Assembly: GCA_000310025.1 (NCBI GenBank)
Contig: FN649741.1
Coordinates: 4,522,737-4,582,379 of the forward strand
Reading direction: 5' to 3'
Length of the DNA stretch: 59,643 nucleotides
Source of the DNA: Ectocarpus siliculosus
Lineage: Eukaryota; Sar; Phaeophyceae; Ectocarpales; Ectocarpaceae
Shown: positions 34,869 through 44,397 of the stretch, piece by piece
Numbering within the stretch: the first letter of the stretch is position 1
Layout of the letters: every line of letters starts with the position of its first letter
Translations under genes and position numbers: made by a program
Notes under the pieces: generated by a model
The model's input: the letters and a program-made list of their open reading frames with translations, nothing else
The model's database searches: none
What the model was told of the DNA's origin: nothing

Positions 34869-37451
34869 ATGCTGGTAAAGAACGCTATGGATGACTTGAA
34901 TGAGAGTCTGGGGAGAAACGCGAAAAAGCGTATTACCGACGTCACCCTACAGTATTTCCGACGCGAGCTCGAGAAACCAGACATTGGACTAGAGTTTACG
35001 GTTTTTCCAGAACCCAATGAAAGCGATAAGGACGTATTCAATGCGCAGATTTTGTTTAATAAACTGACTGTCAAGGTTTTTCTTTCCCATAATTGGAAGT
35101 CGTTTGCAACCATTTCTCCGGGTGTGATACCATCCGATTTTATTGAAGTCATCGCCGACGCCCATGTCATGCACACAATCAAGTACCCGACATACAAAGA
35201 CCGATCGGAAAGGGTTCACCTTGTTGAAACGATACAAGAATTTATCGATTTCACATGGCAACTCATTGTGAAAGTGTGTTTGCCTCGGTTTGAAACAAGT
35301 GTACATGTGGCTCCCGATGATCTCTCCTCTGCCAACGTGAGAAAATGGCTTCCATCGGCACCCGTGCTGCAACAATTGGTTGCACCAGGAACCAACGATA
35401 TTGAGTATTTCTTGGATCCGGAAAGTCGCAGAAATCAAGAGTTGTTCCGGGCAGCGACGAACATAGAGGCTCGGTACCCTCGAATGTCGATCAAAGTGCA
35501 GGCTAGTAAGCCAGAGGTAAGAGAGTTTGACGACGGTAGACGTGATTTGGCTAAGCTCTCCACACTTGGCATGGATGTTTCATGGGCGACGTCATGGGAT
35601 ATAGTATCCAGCATACTGAAGGCTAACGGTATTTTCATATACGCGGAGATATACCCTGATTCGTCCACCCCGTTTCGGTTTCAGTACGCATTGCAGAACG
35701 ACGTGGAATTGGACTATACCCCGGAAGACATTGAGAAGATAAATGAATTTATGAGTGAGGTTCTTGGAGACGTGAGATCCAACAGAAACCTGGACTCATT
35801 GATTGGGCTAGTGCGTTCGTATATTCTTGAGCGTTTTCCCATGGACATTGCCTTAGAGGGTTCTGTCAACGATGATGCTACCTTTAGCACTACCGCAGTG
35901 ATTTACACTGTAAAAGACTACACCTCAAGAGTAGAAATCGACAACATAGAATTTATTCTTGGCCGGGAGTCGGGAAATAAAGTTGCCATGGTACTCAGCC
36001 CGGATTTGCTCATTGAAAAAGCCAGTAGAGGACACCTCCATTTTGTCGGTGATGACTCGATTGACGTCTCGTACCTCGGTGATGCCCCGGCCTCTGTTGT
36101 GGAGACGCATGAAAACGTGCAGCGAGAAACGGAAGACCTTGCGAAACTCGGCAAAGTCGTCGATTTCAAGGAATCACCCGATTCGGTTATTCAAAAGAAT
36201 GGCGTTGATTTGTGTCACACTGTATTCGGGAACTCGGATAATTTATTCCACCGTGAAAATGTCACAATAGCGGTTTTTGAATCCCTGGCTACGACGGACG
36301 GTAGTAATCTGTTCGGTCAAATATCCGATCTGTTCGCCGACCTGATCAATCACAGAGAACGCCTCGTCAGCGAGAAGGGTGAAGGCGATCTGGGCACTTT
36401 GTTGAAACAATTGGATACACTCCATGACATACGACGGCAATACACTGCATGTTCCGGTGAAGAAGGCACTTGTCTGGCAATAGACACCATGCATACCACT
36501 ACTCTACTCGCAAACACAGCTCTCGCACATCTACACGATCTGGCGACAACCAAACTAGCATCTTCGATTGATAAAGTTGCGGGGGACAAAGTAGATGGGT
36601 GGAAAGCGTTCGAACAGGCTCGAGATTCGAACGATAGAAATCAGAATAAGATGGCGAGGGCTGCTGTCACGTGTGCTGCATTGATAGTGGAGAACGGAAC
36701 CTATCCTGACATTTTTCTTGCTTATCATGCGAGAAAGGCGCAGCATGGTAGCTCCGATCGGTTTCCTCTTGGGATTGGGAGCCTTATTTGGAAGCTTTTT
36801 GTGGATGTTGGTGATTCGATTAAAAGCGTCGCGGGTCGGAAAAGTTATTTTGAGAACTTTTCAAGAGTGATTCTAAAGGATCACGTTGAAGACGTGCATG
36901 ATATGAAAGTCGCAGACATCATAAGGTTCGGTCACGATGTCTCGCTTTGTATGGAAGTTCAGGGTGGGAGAAGCATCATGGGCGCTGTACGGGGAGAGCG
37001 CTTTTTTTACAGACACGAGCATGTTGTTAGTTGGCACATTCTCATGTACGCTGTGATCTGTCTGATCTGTAGAATTATTTTCAACTTCATACCGGGACAT
37101 TACAATGGTACACAGAAAAAATCCGTGGCGAACATGTTACATCTCCTTGTGGGTATTTCAGGACTCACCATGGTTCTGCCATTGGAAGCCGTCCACTTGG
37201 TTGTATGGGTTGGTGTAACATATGCTACAGATTCCTTTTATGGGGCTCTTTTAGCAAGTTCTGAATTTCCCAAAAAGGTTGCGAATTGGATCATGCGCCC
37301 ATTAAGAAAGACCAATGAATATGTGCCATTGCCGCCTGACATACTTCCTTCACGTAGGGAGAAGAAACAATCTGGGCACCCTGTCGACAATGATTGGAGT
37401 TCGCGACCTGCGAGAAGAGTAAAACCCATTTCTAGATTGGGTTCAAACTAG
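34869..37451 (+). CDS. Large hypothetical membrane protein, 860 aa
   Basis: I do not recognise this protein. The first 700 residues are soluble-looking and acidic with long helices. Two or three TM segments lie near the C-terminus (about 715-790: ILMYAVICLICRIIFNFIP; LLVGISGLTMVLPLEAV; LVVWVGVTYATDSFYGAL). They are followed by a basic tail (RREKKQSGHPVDNDW). It is one uninterrupted frame with A/T-rich composition. The start follows TTTTTATTTTATTTAG. The 3' end overlaps the convergent gene by 20 bp. The compactness and lack of introns look viral rather than host, but no viral hallmark is present. Confidence 0.65.
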   Translation: MLVKNAMDDLNESLGRNAKKRITDVTLQYFRRELEKPDIGLEFTVFPEPNESDKDVFNAQILFNKLTVKVFLSHNWKSFATISPGVIPSDFIEVIADAHVMHTIKYPTYKDRSERVHLVETIQEFIDFTWQLIVKVCLPRFETSVHVAPDDLSSANVRKWLPSAPVLQQLVAPGTNDIEYFLDPESRRNQELFRAATNIEARYPRMSIKVQASKPEVREFDDGRRDLAKLSTLGMDVSWATSWDIVSSILKANGIFIYAEIYPDSSTPFRFQYALQNDVELDYTPEDIEKINEFMSEVLGDVRSNRNLDSLIGLVRSYILERFPMDIALEGSVNDDATFSTTAVIYTVKDYTSRVEIDNIEFILGRESGNKVAMVLSPDLLIEKASRGHLHFVGDDSIDVSYLGDAPASVVETHENVQRETEDLAKLGKVVDFKESPDSVIQKNGVDLCHTVFGNSDNLFHRENVTIAVFESLATTDGSNLFGQISDLFADLINHRERLVSEKGEGDLGTLLKQLDTLHDIRRQYTACSGEEGTCLAIDTMHTTTLLANTALAHLHDLATTKLASSIDKVAGDKVDGWKAFEQARDSNDRNQNKMARAAVTCAALIVENGTYPDIFLAYHARKAQHGSSDRFPLGIGSLIWKLFVDVGDSIKSVAGRKSYFENFSRVILKDHVEDVHDMKVADIIRFGHDVSLCMEVQGGRSIMGAVRGERFFYRHEHVVSWHILMYAVICLICRIIFNFIPGHYNGTQKKSVANMLHLLVGISGLTMVLPLEAVHLVVWVGVTYATDSFYGALLASSEFPKKVANWIMRPLRKTNEYVPLPPDILPSRREKKQSGHPVDNDWSSRPARRVKPISRLGSN

Positions 37452-38457
37452 TCCACAAAATAATCATGCTATGTAAGTATCGGAGGATATCTATGGGTAG
37501 CAGTTCGGTAGGAATTCGGGAAGTCGCCTTCTGCAGCTTGCTTTCTATCTCTTTGGTGAGATTTTTTCCTCTTTCTTCCGCTACTGCTCGAGGTGTTTGT
37601 AGTCGACTTGTGAAAAAGCGACGGAAGCCAGAGATTTGCCGTACCCGTTCTTCTTCTTCTATCTGCTTGTCCCATCTGTTCTCCAGCGTTCGTACTCGTT
37701 CCTGCACCAGGTCTCGGATAGTTTTGATATCCATGACTTCGTTGTAGAGACTATTGACGCGTCTTCTATACTCAGAGAACGATTTAGCAATTTCGTATTT
37801 AGTCAAATCACTCTCATCTAGTATTTCGATATCCAACTGCGAATCCTCTGTTTTGAACAGTTCTATGACATTCTCAATCCCCGATTCATATAACGACGGA
37901 TCATACCCTTCCGGTACTGGAGCCATATCTTCTTTTGTTTCTTGATCTTCTAGTCCATAAGTGTGTCTGGTGGTGATCAGATTTGACAGCCGATGAAATC
38001 CAGCCGATGTTGTTTGCGACAAGGTGGCTAGTGTCTGTTTGACATCGTTTATATGAGTATCGTCGTCTGAAGCGGGTCGCACACCTTCTATCTCTTCTCT
38101 CACCACGTCGCGTAGCACTTGCTTGGCAGCTTCGTCAAACTCGATTGTTTGAGAAGTGCAGACGACGGGACCCGAATCACATCCTCTATTTGAAGCACTC
38201 TCACCGAGCTTCAGAACGATTCTGCCCTTGAGGTCCTCCATGTCATCCTTGGATAGCTTCAAGTCTCTATTTTGTATCAAAGAGTCGATGTTGTTGTTGA
38301 TATTCTCTATGACACGTTCGTGCTTGCCGTCGAGTTTCCTTAGCTCTTCGCCGAGTTCACATTGTTTCTCGTGAGAGGTATTCTTTCTCCCGATATTAGA
38401 GTATAGTATGAGCATCGGTAACCATTCTAGACCAAGTGGGTTGCTCTGGTTGTTCAT
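37432..38457 (-). CDS. Coiled-coil hypothetical protein, 341 aa
   Basis: I do not recognise this protein. It is intronless and acidic, with several coiled-coil stretches (EELRKLDGKHERVIENINNN; RVRTLENRWDKQIEEEERV) and no obvious TM segment. The 5' flank on the plus-strand side (38458-38510) contains a TATA-like ATTATATATC. It converges with the 860-aa gene, overlapping 20 bp. It is the last intronless, virus-like gene; beyond it the sequence changes to host-type DNA. Confidence 0.6.
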   Translation of the reverse strand: MNNQSNPLGLEWLPMLILYSNIGRKNTSHEKQCELGEELRKLDGKHERVIENINNNIDSLIQNRDLKLSKDDMEDLKGRIVLKLGESASNRGCDSGPVVCTSQTIEFDEAAKQVLRDVVREEIEGVRPASDDDTHINDVKQTLATLSQTTSAGFHRLSNLITTRHTYGLEDQETKEDMAPVPEGYDPSLYESGIENVIELFKTEDSQLDIEILDESDLTKYEIAKSFSEYRRRVNSLYNEVMDIKTIRDLVQERVRTLENRWDKQIEEEERVRQISGFRRFFTSRLQTPRAVAEERGKNLTKEIESKLQKATSRIPTELLPIDILRYLHSMIILWTSLNPI

Positions 38458-38855
38458 GAGAACAGAACACGGTGTCGTATACCGTTAACACTTTCATTAT
38501 ATATCCAGAAAGCAACACATCGTGAAACCCCCAACCACCAGAACACTTCTTCAAGGAAGCGCCAACATCACAAAGGCACTACAGCAACAGTAGCGGCACC
38601 ACGCGCACCACTAGCCGCAGCAGGGCGAGCTTTTCAGGCACGCTTCACGTCTCGGCCTTCATAACGTCCCCGATCTTCCATCCCAAAATTTTGCTGCATG
38701 CTTGCGTTGTCCTTTGTCCTGATTGGTCAATTCCGACAGCACTATATACATCTATTCCAGAAATAGCAAGTCATCGTGCCCAGCGCCCAGGTGGAAGCCA
38801 CGCCTCTCGATTAGTTCACACACACACACACACACACACACACCCCGCAGCCACG
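38458..38855. other. Transition region, no gene, with (CA)n tract
   Basis: The first 60 bp are the likely promoter of the preceding minus-strand gene. At about 38580-38625 the minus strand reads as an alanine-rich stretch like the cassette exons further right, so host sequence has probably begun by here. A perfect (CA)13 tract at 38817-38843 directly precedes the ankyrin gene. I see no attachment-site repeat. Confidence 0.4.
38817..38843. repeat. (CA)13 microsatellite upstream of the ankyrin gene
   Basis: A perfect dinucleotide run ending 12 bp before the ankyrin start codon. Similar CA/AC tracts lie before the RFC3-like and TAF13 starts, in the MYB intron, and at about 41263-41298. Confidence 0.9.
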
Positions 38856-40106
38856 ATGGACTCTCCTCTTGCGCAGTACCCTCGGGGCCCATGGACTGCT
38901 CTGCACTCGGCCGCCAACGATGGATCCTTCGAACAAGTTTTTGGGATCGTGTCGTCAGGATCCGTCCAAATCAACCAAGGATCTCCGGAAGGCTGGACGC
39001 CTTTGATGCTCGCTGCCGACGGTGGATACTCGCGCATCGTGAGTTTCCTGCTTCACAAAGGAGCTATCGCCGGGATCATGGGAGACGAGGGTGTCACGGC
39101 GCTACACGTTTCCGCCAGAAACGGTCACGTGGTTGTCAGCCTCATGCTGATACGGGCTGGAGCTGATGTCGGACTGTCTTGCTTCACTTCTGGTGGATAC
39201 ACCGCGCTGCACCTAGCGGCACAAAACGGAAGGTGTGCAGTCATGGAGGTGCTTGTGTACGCAGGCGCCGACGTGGATCGCCGCTTGGAGGACGGCGCGA
39301 CGGCCATGTATCTTGCGGCCGAGAGAGGTGAGCTGCAGGCGGTCAAGATCCTTCTTGCACACAAGGCCGATCCAATGATTGCAACCATGGAGGGTTACGT
39401 GCCTCTCGATGTGGCGACCGAAAAATTTCGCGTGGACATCGTACGCGAGCTGGTCGATGACGTGGGGATCGAGGGGTGCGGCGGCTCCGACGGCGGAATG
39501 GTAGCTCTGCGCCTCGCTGCTCAAAACGGCCATCTTGACATTCTGCACATCCTACACGAGCGAGGAGTGGTGGATAGCTCCGGTCTGGCTCTTTGCGCGG
39601 CGCTCATGCACGGAGGAGAGAAGACGGTCAAACTTCTTCTGCAGCGGGCGGCGGAATATTTTTCTTGCGGTGGATCTTCGTATGCCAACAGCGCCGTTGG
39701 CTCCATAGGCAAGCCACTGCTATCGTGTCTGGTTAGAGACAGCCTGAGGGGAAGTTCCCGCAGGGTCATGCGCAGGCTCATCGACGCCGGAGCGACCACG
39801 GACTTCACGTTCACCCGTATAAACTACGAAGGCAACTTCATGTGTCAAACCACGGCCCTGGACATGGTGACCACACTCCTCCGTGACAAAGGGAGCGGAG
39901 GTCCCTCTTTCACCCAACAACAAATGTACGGGCTCCGCGGGATGCGGCAACTGATGCTGCAGGTGGATGCGGTTCATGCTGTGTCGTGGGGATGGGCCAC
40001 CCGTTCTGCTGCGACGGCCGCTGCCCCGGGTGCGCTTCTGGTGCCGATCCGGAGAGAGAGGGCGGCAACGAAGACTCGTGTGTGTCGGAAAGCTCTGTTC
40101 AGGTGA
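38856..40106 (+). CDS. Ankyrin-repeat protein, 416 aa
   Basis: At least seven ankyrin repeats are readable: TALHSAANDGSFEQVFGI, TPLMLAADGGYSRIVSFLL, TALHVSARNGHVVVSLML, TALHLAAQNGRCAVMEVLV, TAMYLAAERGELQAVKILL, a degenerate VPLDVATEKFRVDIV, and VALRLAAQNGHLDILHIL. The C-terminal 130 residues are less regular and end with a basic tail. Ankyrin arrays mediate protein binding. Brown algal genomes contain many such genes, some resembling a gene of EsV-1. The frame is open upstream, but the repeats and a Met (MDSPLAQYPRGPW) start at 38856, just after a (CA)n tract. I see no intron, so either host or virus-related origin is possible. Confidence 0.8.
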   Translation: MDSPLAQYPRGPWTALHSAANDGSFEQVFGIVSSGSVQINQGSPEGWTPLMLAADGGYSRIVSFLLHKGAIAGIMGDEGVTALHVSARNGHVVVSLMLIRAGADVGLSCFTSGGYTALHLAAQNGRCAVMEVLVYAGADVDRRLEDGATAMYLAAERGELQAVKILLAHKADPMIATMEGYVPLDVATEKFRVDIVRELVDDVGIEGCGGSDGGMVALRLAAQNGHLDILHILHERGVVDSSGLALCAALMHGGEKTVKLLLQRAAEYFSCGGSSYANSAVGSIGKPLLSCLVRDSLRGSSRRVMRRLIDAGATTDFTFTRINYEGNFMCQTTALDMVTTLLRDKGSGGPSFTQQQMYGLRGMRQLMLQVDAVHAVSWGWATRSAATAAAPGALLVPIRRERAATKTRVCRKALFR

Positions 40107-41507
40107 CTGCTGTAAATAGGACACAGACGTTGTTACATACAATGCTCATATGAAAAATACCAGTATTATTGTATAATAGTATATGATGAAATTGTAATAT
40201 TTATTTATTCAGCGATTCCTGTGATGCCAGTTTTCAGGGAAACACCGGGGTCTCGCGTGGTGCATGGCGCCATCTTCGGGCAAGTGTTCCAACACGTTGA
40301 CGTGTCCATTTTTCCTCAACGACAGGTACTGCGAAAAGCCGGACGGTGCATATGTCGAGGAGAACGACGACGGGTGTGTGTAGTCTGCAAGCCGGTTCGT
40401 CCGATCGTCTCCGACAGGGTAGAGCGCGGCGCCTGCTTTCGGAGAAATGTGTCGTTGTTCGATGTCGGGACGTTTGCAGTAGCACAACGGGACGCATCCG
40501 TCTGTGTTTTGTACGCGTGTAAGGCATTTATCAAGAAGTGGAAGCTTGTTTGCATGCACACCAGTAGAGCATCGCAGATATTGTCGGAGGAACTTGCGTG
40601 GTCTTTGTTTTTGTTTTCGAGAGGAGACACGAGTGTGTGTGTACCATCAAACTTCTTTCGTTGCTTCTTCTTTCCGAGGCCAATACCACCGGGACTGTAC
40701 AACCATATCCCACGAAGCGGCCGCGGCAAAAAGCACAGCACCACTGCTGATGCTGTNNNNNNNNNNNNNNNNNNNNNNNNNNNNNNNNNNNNNNNNNNNN
40801 NNNNNNNNNNNNNNNNNNNNNNNNNNNNNNNNNNNNNNNNNNNNNNNNNNNNNNNNGAACTGTTGAGACACTTATCCCCGAGACTTGCCGCCACACGGGA
40901 TCGCTCATGCGGATAGCAAAAAGGAGCTTGGTCCTAAATATTATAGAAGGTTACATTCTTCACGTAATGAAGTCCGAACCGCTTCCGGCGAAGTTTCCCG
41001 CAAAAAAGACCCCTGATCATTGTACAAAATCGTCTCATAATGCACGCCATCGCACAACAGCATGCCATAACGGCGGATGTCGTCCGTCGTGGCAGAGTTT
41101 ACCCTGTGACAACGATACAAAATGAATGGATACAGAGACGGCGAAAAATGGACATCTTTTCTGTTTAACACGCTCACTAAATAAACAGTTAATGCGTACT
41201 AAATAGAAGATGTGTTTGCCGTGTCTTAAAAATGGAGGACGAAGCTTGCTCGTCAAACACACACACATTCACACACACACACACACCACACACACCCTTC
41301 CGCCGGGGGCCTTCAAGAGTGAATCGGTTCTTACTCCGAGAACCACACCGAGCCACGTGTGTTCGCCGTAGATGGTTCAAATGTGCACGTGCACCCCTCC
41401 TTCGAAATGCTGGATACAAGACACGAACAATTGACCAAGAAGTATCGCGTCCTGCGAAAAGACCTCCGACTTCCAAAACCAAGGCATGAGACCAGTCCGC
41501 ACATTCC
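40107..41507. other. Host-type region with assembly gap and possible minus-strand exons
   Basis: No full gene can be built. Minus-strand frames at 40209-40500 (ends CFPENWHHRNR) and 40941-41177 (starts MSVLNRKDVHF) read like protein and could be exons of one gene interrupted by the gap. Splice sites could not be fixed. A CA-rich tract is at about 41263-41298. The 100-N run means real distance is unknown. Confidence 0.3.
40757..40856. other. Assembly gap (100 N)
   Basis: Exactly 100 undetermined bases, the usual placeholder for a gap of unknown size. Adjacency of sequence on the two sides comes from scaffolding and is less certain than elsewhere. Confidence 0.99.
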
Positions 41508-42276
41508 CTAATGTCTCGCAAACATATCTAGGAACTCTCGATCGCGTGCGAGTGCAAGACAAAGACGATCTTTACAGATGTACACGCAATCCTCTTTTGT
41601 CCAACTCTCTGCCCTTCTTCTGTTGGGACGGATGTGTTTCCAGCCTAGCTTTTGCACGAGAAAACGTTGAACCATGTCGAAGTCTTCCAGAAACAATCCG
41701 GCTTGAGCTTTCACGACCTGTCGCAGATAAACAAGAGCAAGAAGTAATGAAGTGGTTGCTGGCAAAACCTGCGTTTTTTCACGCGAGTTTCACTCAGCCA
41801 ATGCATTGTTCAGAATTATAGTTCCTTGCTGCCCCACACCTGTCCTTTCCACTCACCATATCGTCCGTTTTCTCTTCTTCGCTCTTCCTGTCGTCCTCCT
41901 CTGACACCTTTGGCCTCGGGTGTTTCGCGGCGGAACCGTCGCCTCCGCCACGCGGCCTACCCCCCTCTTCCTCCTGCTCTATGGCGTACAAGGCGCGCTC
42001 CTTAGCGTTCCAGCTCCTTATCCAGACGTTCCTTTCCTGTTCAGTAAGGCCTTCGGGCGGCTTGTCGTCGGCGGTGGTGCATCGGCTAACAGCTGCGGGC
42101 TGCCATCCGGAAAACTGCAGTTTACCGCGGGTGTCATTCCCCTCGTCCTTTTGTCCGCCAGCGGCCGGGGCGCCATCGTCAGCACACGTAGAAGCAGGAG
42201 CAGGAACCGCCGCAGCGGAAGCAACACCTTCGGGGGTTGCATGAAGACGAAGACGAACGGTTCCGAAGGAGGACAT
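41508..42276 (-). CDS. Two-exon host gene with C-terminal LGWK domain, 209 aa
   Basis: Exon 1 (42276-41857) and exon 2 (41717-41508) join in phase 0 across an intron beginning GTGAGT and ending GCGACAG. Exon 1 encodes an Ala-rich start, a Trp-containing segment (LTEQERNVWIRSWNAKER) and an acidic tail. Exon 2 encodes a short domain with MVQRFLVQKLGWKHIRPN, similar in layout to the last exon of the large gene at 46981. I started at the ATG at 42276. An acceptor-like CCCGAAG before GTGTTGCTTC (about 42233) matches one cassette exon at 49986, so exon 1 could instead be internal, with 5' exons further upstream. Function unknown. Confidence 0.5.
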
Positions 42277-42424
42277 GGCCAGAGAGATGGAGAGCAGGGG
42301 AATCGTTTTGATGGTACATGAACACAACACTTTCCATAAGTACCCGGTGGTTGGAGGGTGTCAAGCGGTATAGTTTCGCTTTTCAACATTTCAAACTACA
42401 GCTTCGGAAAGTACCCAGGGGTCC

Positions 42425-42858
42425 CATTGTTATCAACTTAAGCTTTCTAGAACAATTTGGCGAATCTTACCAACTCGAAACGATCTAGAAGAAAGACCAC
42501 ATTTTTCAATTTTATACGTAAATATTTGAGTGTATTGGTAGCCCACGCTGCTCACAATTCACCTTCACCATGGCAACCACCACTACAAATTCGAAGACGA
42601 AGAAGAAAAAAAAGAGAAAGAAGAAGGCCGACATCACAACACGGCTACACGAGGTCTACAACATCAACACGCTACGAAGAAACGACGACAAGCTTTCGCA
42701 ACCGAAGTTTCAACAAACGACTTGCCTGGAAACAGTGGGATATTCCGAGGTTTAAAAAACCCTAAAAGCTGGACCCTTGAGGAGACAACTTAGTTGTTTC
42801 TATCTGTTTTTGTTCACTACAACTTAATAGTTCCGGTTTTCTTAAGTTGATATTAGTG
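42425..42858 (+). mobile_element. 434-bp MITE, copy 3, in host DNA
   Basis: Same element as copies 1, 2 and 4, with complete ends. It is flanked by the 8-bp direct duplication AGGGGTCC (42417-42424 and 42859-42866). It lies in noncoding DNA about 150 bp from the start of the minus-strand gene at 42276. Its sequence differs from copy 1 at only a few positions, so the insertions are recent. Confidence 0.93.
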
Positions 42859-44397
42859 AGGGGTCCGTGTGCATGCAACACCCCCAACATGTGACCGACC
42901 CGGTCCCGGGGAGCAGAGACAACGCACACCGTAGCCGATTCTGACGTACTGCACCGGTGCCTGATGTTTGCTATGACTGCGGTGTGCGGTCCGGAATGTT
43001 GGGAGTGAAAGGAGGTTCGTTTGCTGTATGCAATGTCCGCTCAAGGGAGAGGGTTTTTGTGACTTCATGCACGATAGCACGCATGATAACCCCTCTCTAT
43101 CTTCAGTACGGAAATATATATATATATATTCGTGATTTTTCTCCATTTTTTGCGATAGTTATACCGTGGGGTTGAGCAGCTGAGTGAGCGTGCATCAAGT
43201 TATCGTCCGTTATCATGCATGTAGTCACGAGAGGGTTAAACTCGGGGACGGGTCATGATTTGATACCGTATATGACACAAGATACCACACCTACATGAGA
43301 ATGCACACACCCCCACACACAAAATACGACACTTCGTTGATAGTTTTGGGAGCTTCTGACAAAACCATCGAAATCACGCACACAACCACGTCAGCTGTGT
43401 GCGGGGAAAACACCCCGCATGAAGATCCCCAACAACATGAACGTGCAGAGCAGACTAAAGCCGCAAGTACTCCGCTCGCTCGACACTGCTTCGACTGCAG
43501 CAGCGCAGGCGCCACAGCAGATCATTTCCTTTGGACCCGCGCACAGCTGTACGCGAGACGTTCCTACTCCTGCTCCCGTGTTATGTACGGTACATTGCGC
43601 GTATGCGTATCAAACTCTCTTTCATCACACACCTTCATTTAACAGCCCCCGAAGCCACGATGTGGCTGCTCGGACGTGCTAGCACACCCCCTACCCAAAT
43701 ACACGTTGTGGGTGTCCGGACACGCTATCACCCCCGCCCCCCTCAGGGGCCCCGGTGAGCTGCGCTCTGCTACATGGGGAACACGGAATAACACACCACC
43801 CTACGGGCCCCTGCAAACAGTACTTTATTACCCAGGCTACTTCAGATTCTTCACCCGGTCAAAAAAATTACATACCAAAATGGTATCACCGGAGTGCGCT
43901 AGCTTGTGTCGTCTACGGTACTTGCCTACGCTATTGCATTCTGCAGTTGCCTTCGGTACGAACATGTAGGAACAAAAAAGGGGCGATAAAAAACGCTCGC
44001 CCGATTTTGAAATTTCGAGTGAAATACATGCGTCATATCCGGAAACGTTTGTGTTGTGGATAATTCGCGGGTCGTCCAGTGCTACGATAACTTCTCCTGA
44101 TCTTCCAAACGCCTTCTTCGTTTCAGCGAGCGCTCGTACGACTTTTCGTCCTGCTCGATCGCCTGCGAGAAGCACGATGGTAGGAAAGCGAGCGTCCGTA
44201 AGCTTCTTTTCAATATGTGTTGCCTCATTAGGAAATCGTCCCGACCTTGCAACCTTCGTATGAGTACTTTCAAATGTCCGTGCTGTCCGAAAGCGGTGGC
44301 GATTCGATTCTTCCCTTCCTCCGATTCGCCTGCATACCATGAAAATGGAAAGCAAAATAGAGGGACACAAAGGAAGTCGAAGGATAATGAAACACAC
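42859..44397. other. Host intergenic region; possible terminal exon at its right end
   Basis: I see no gene between 42867 and about 44080. A (TA)n run is at about 43115-43128. On the minus strand, about 44082-44310 holds a plausible last exon of the next gene (basic, ends RRRRLEDQEKLS then a stop), but two frames compete and the acceptor is unclear. Confidence 0.35.

Noticed and set aside
42570-42755. 61-aa lysine-rich frame inside each MITE as a real gene
   Set aside because: It is short, of low complexity, overlaps a 102-codon frame in another phase, and differs in start context between copies (the ATG is intact in copies 3 and 4). It has no transposase motif.
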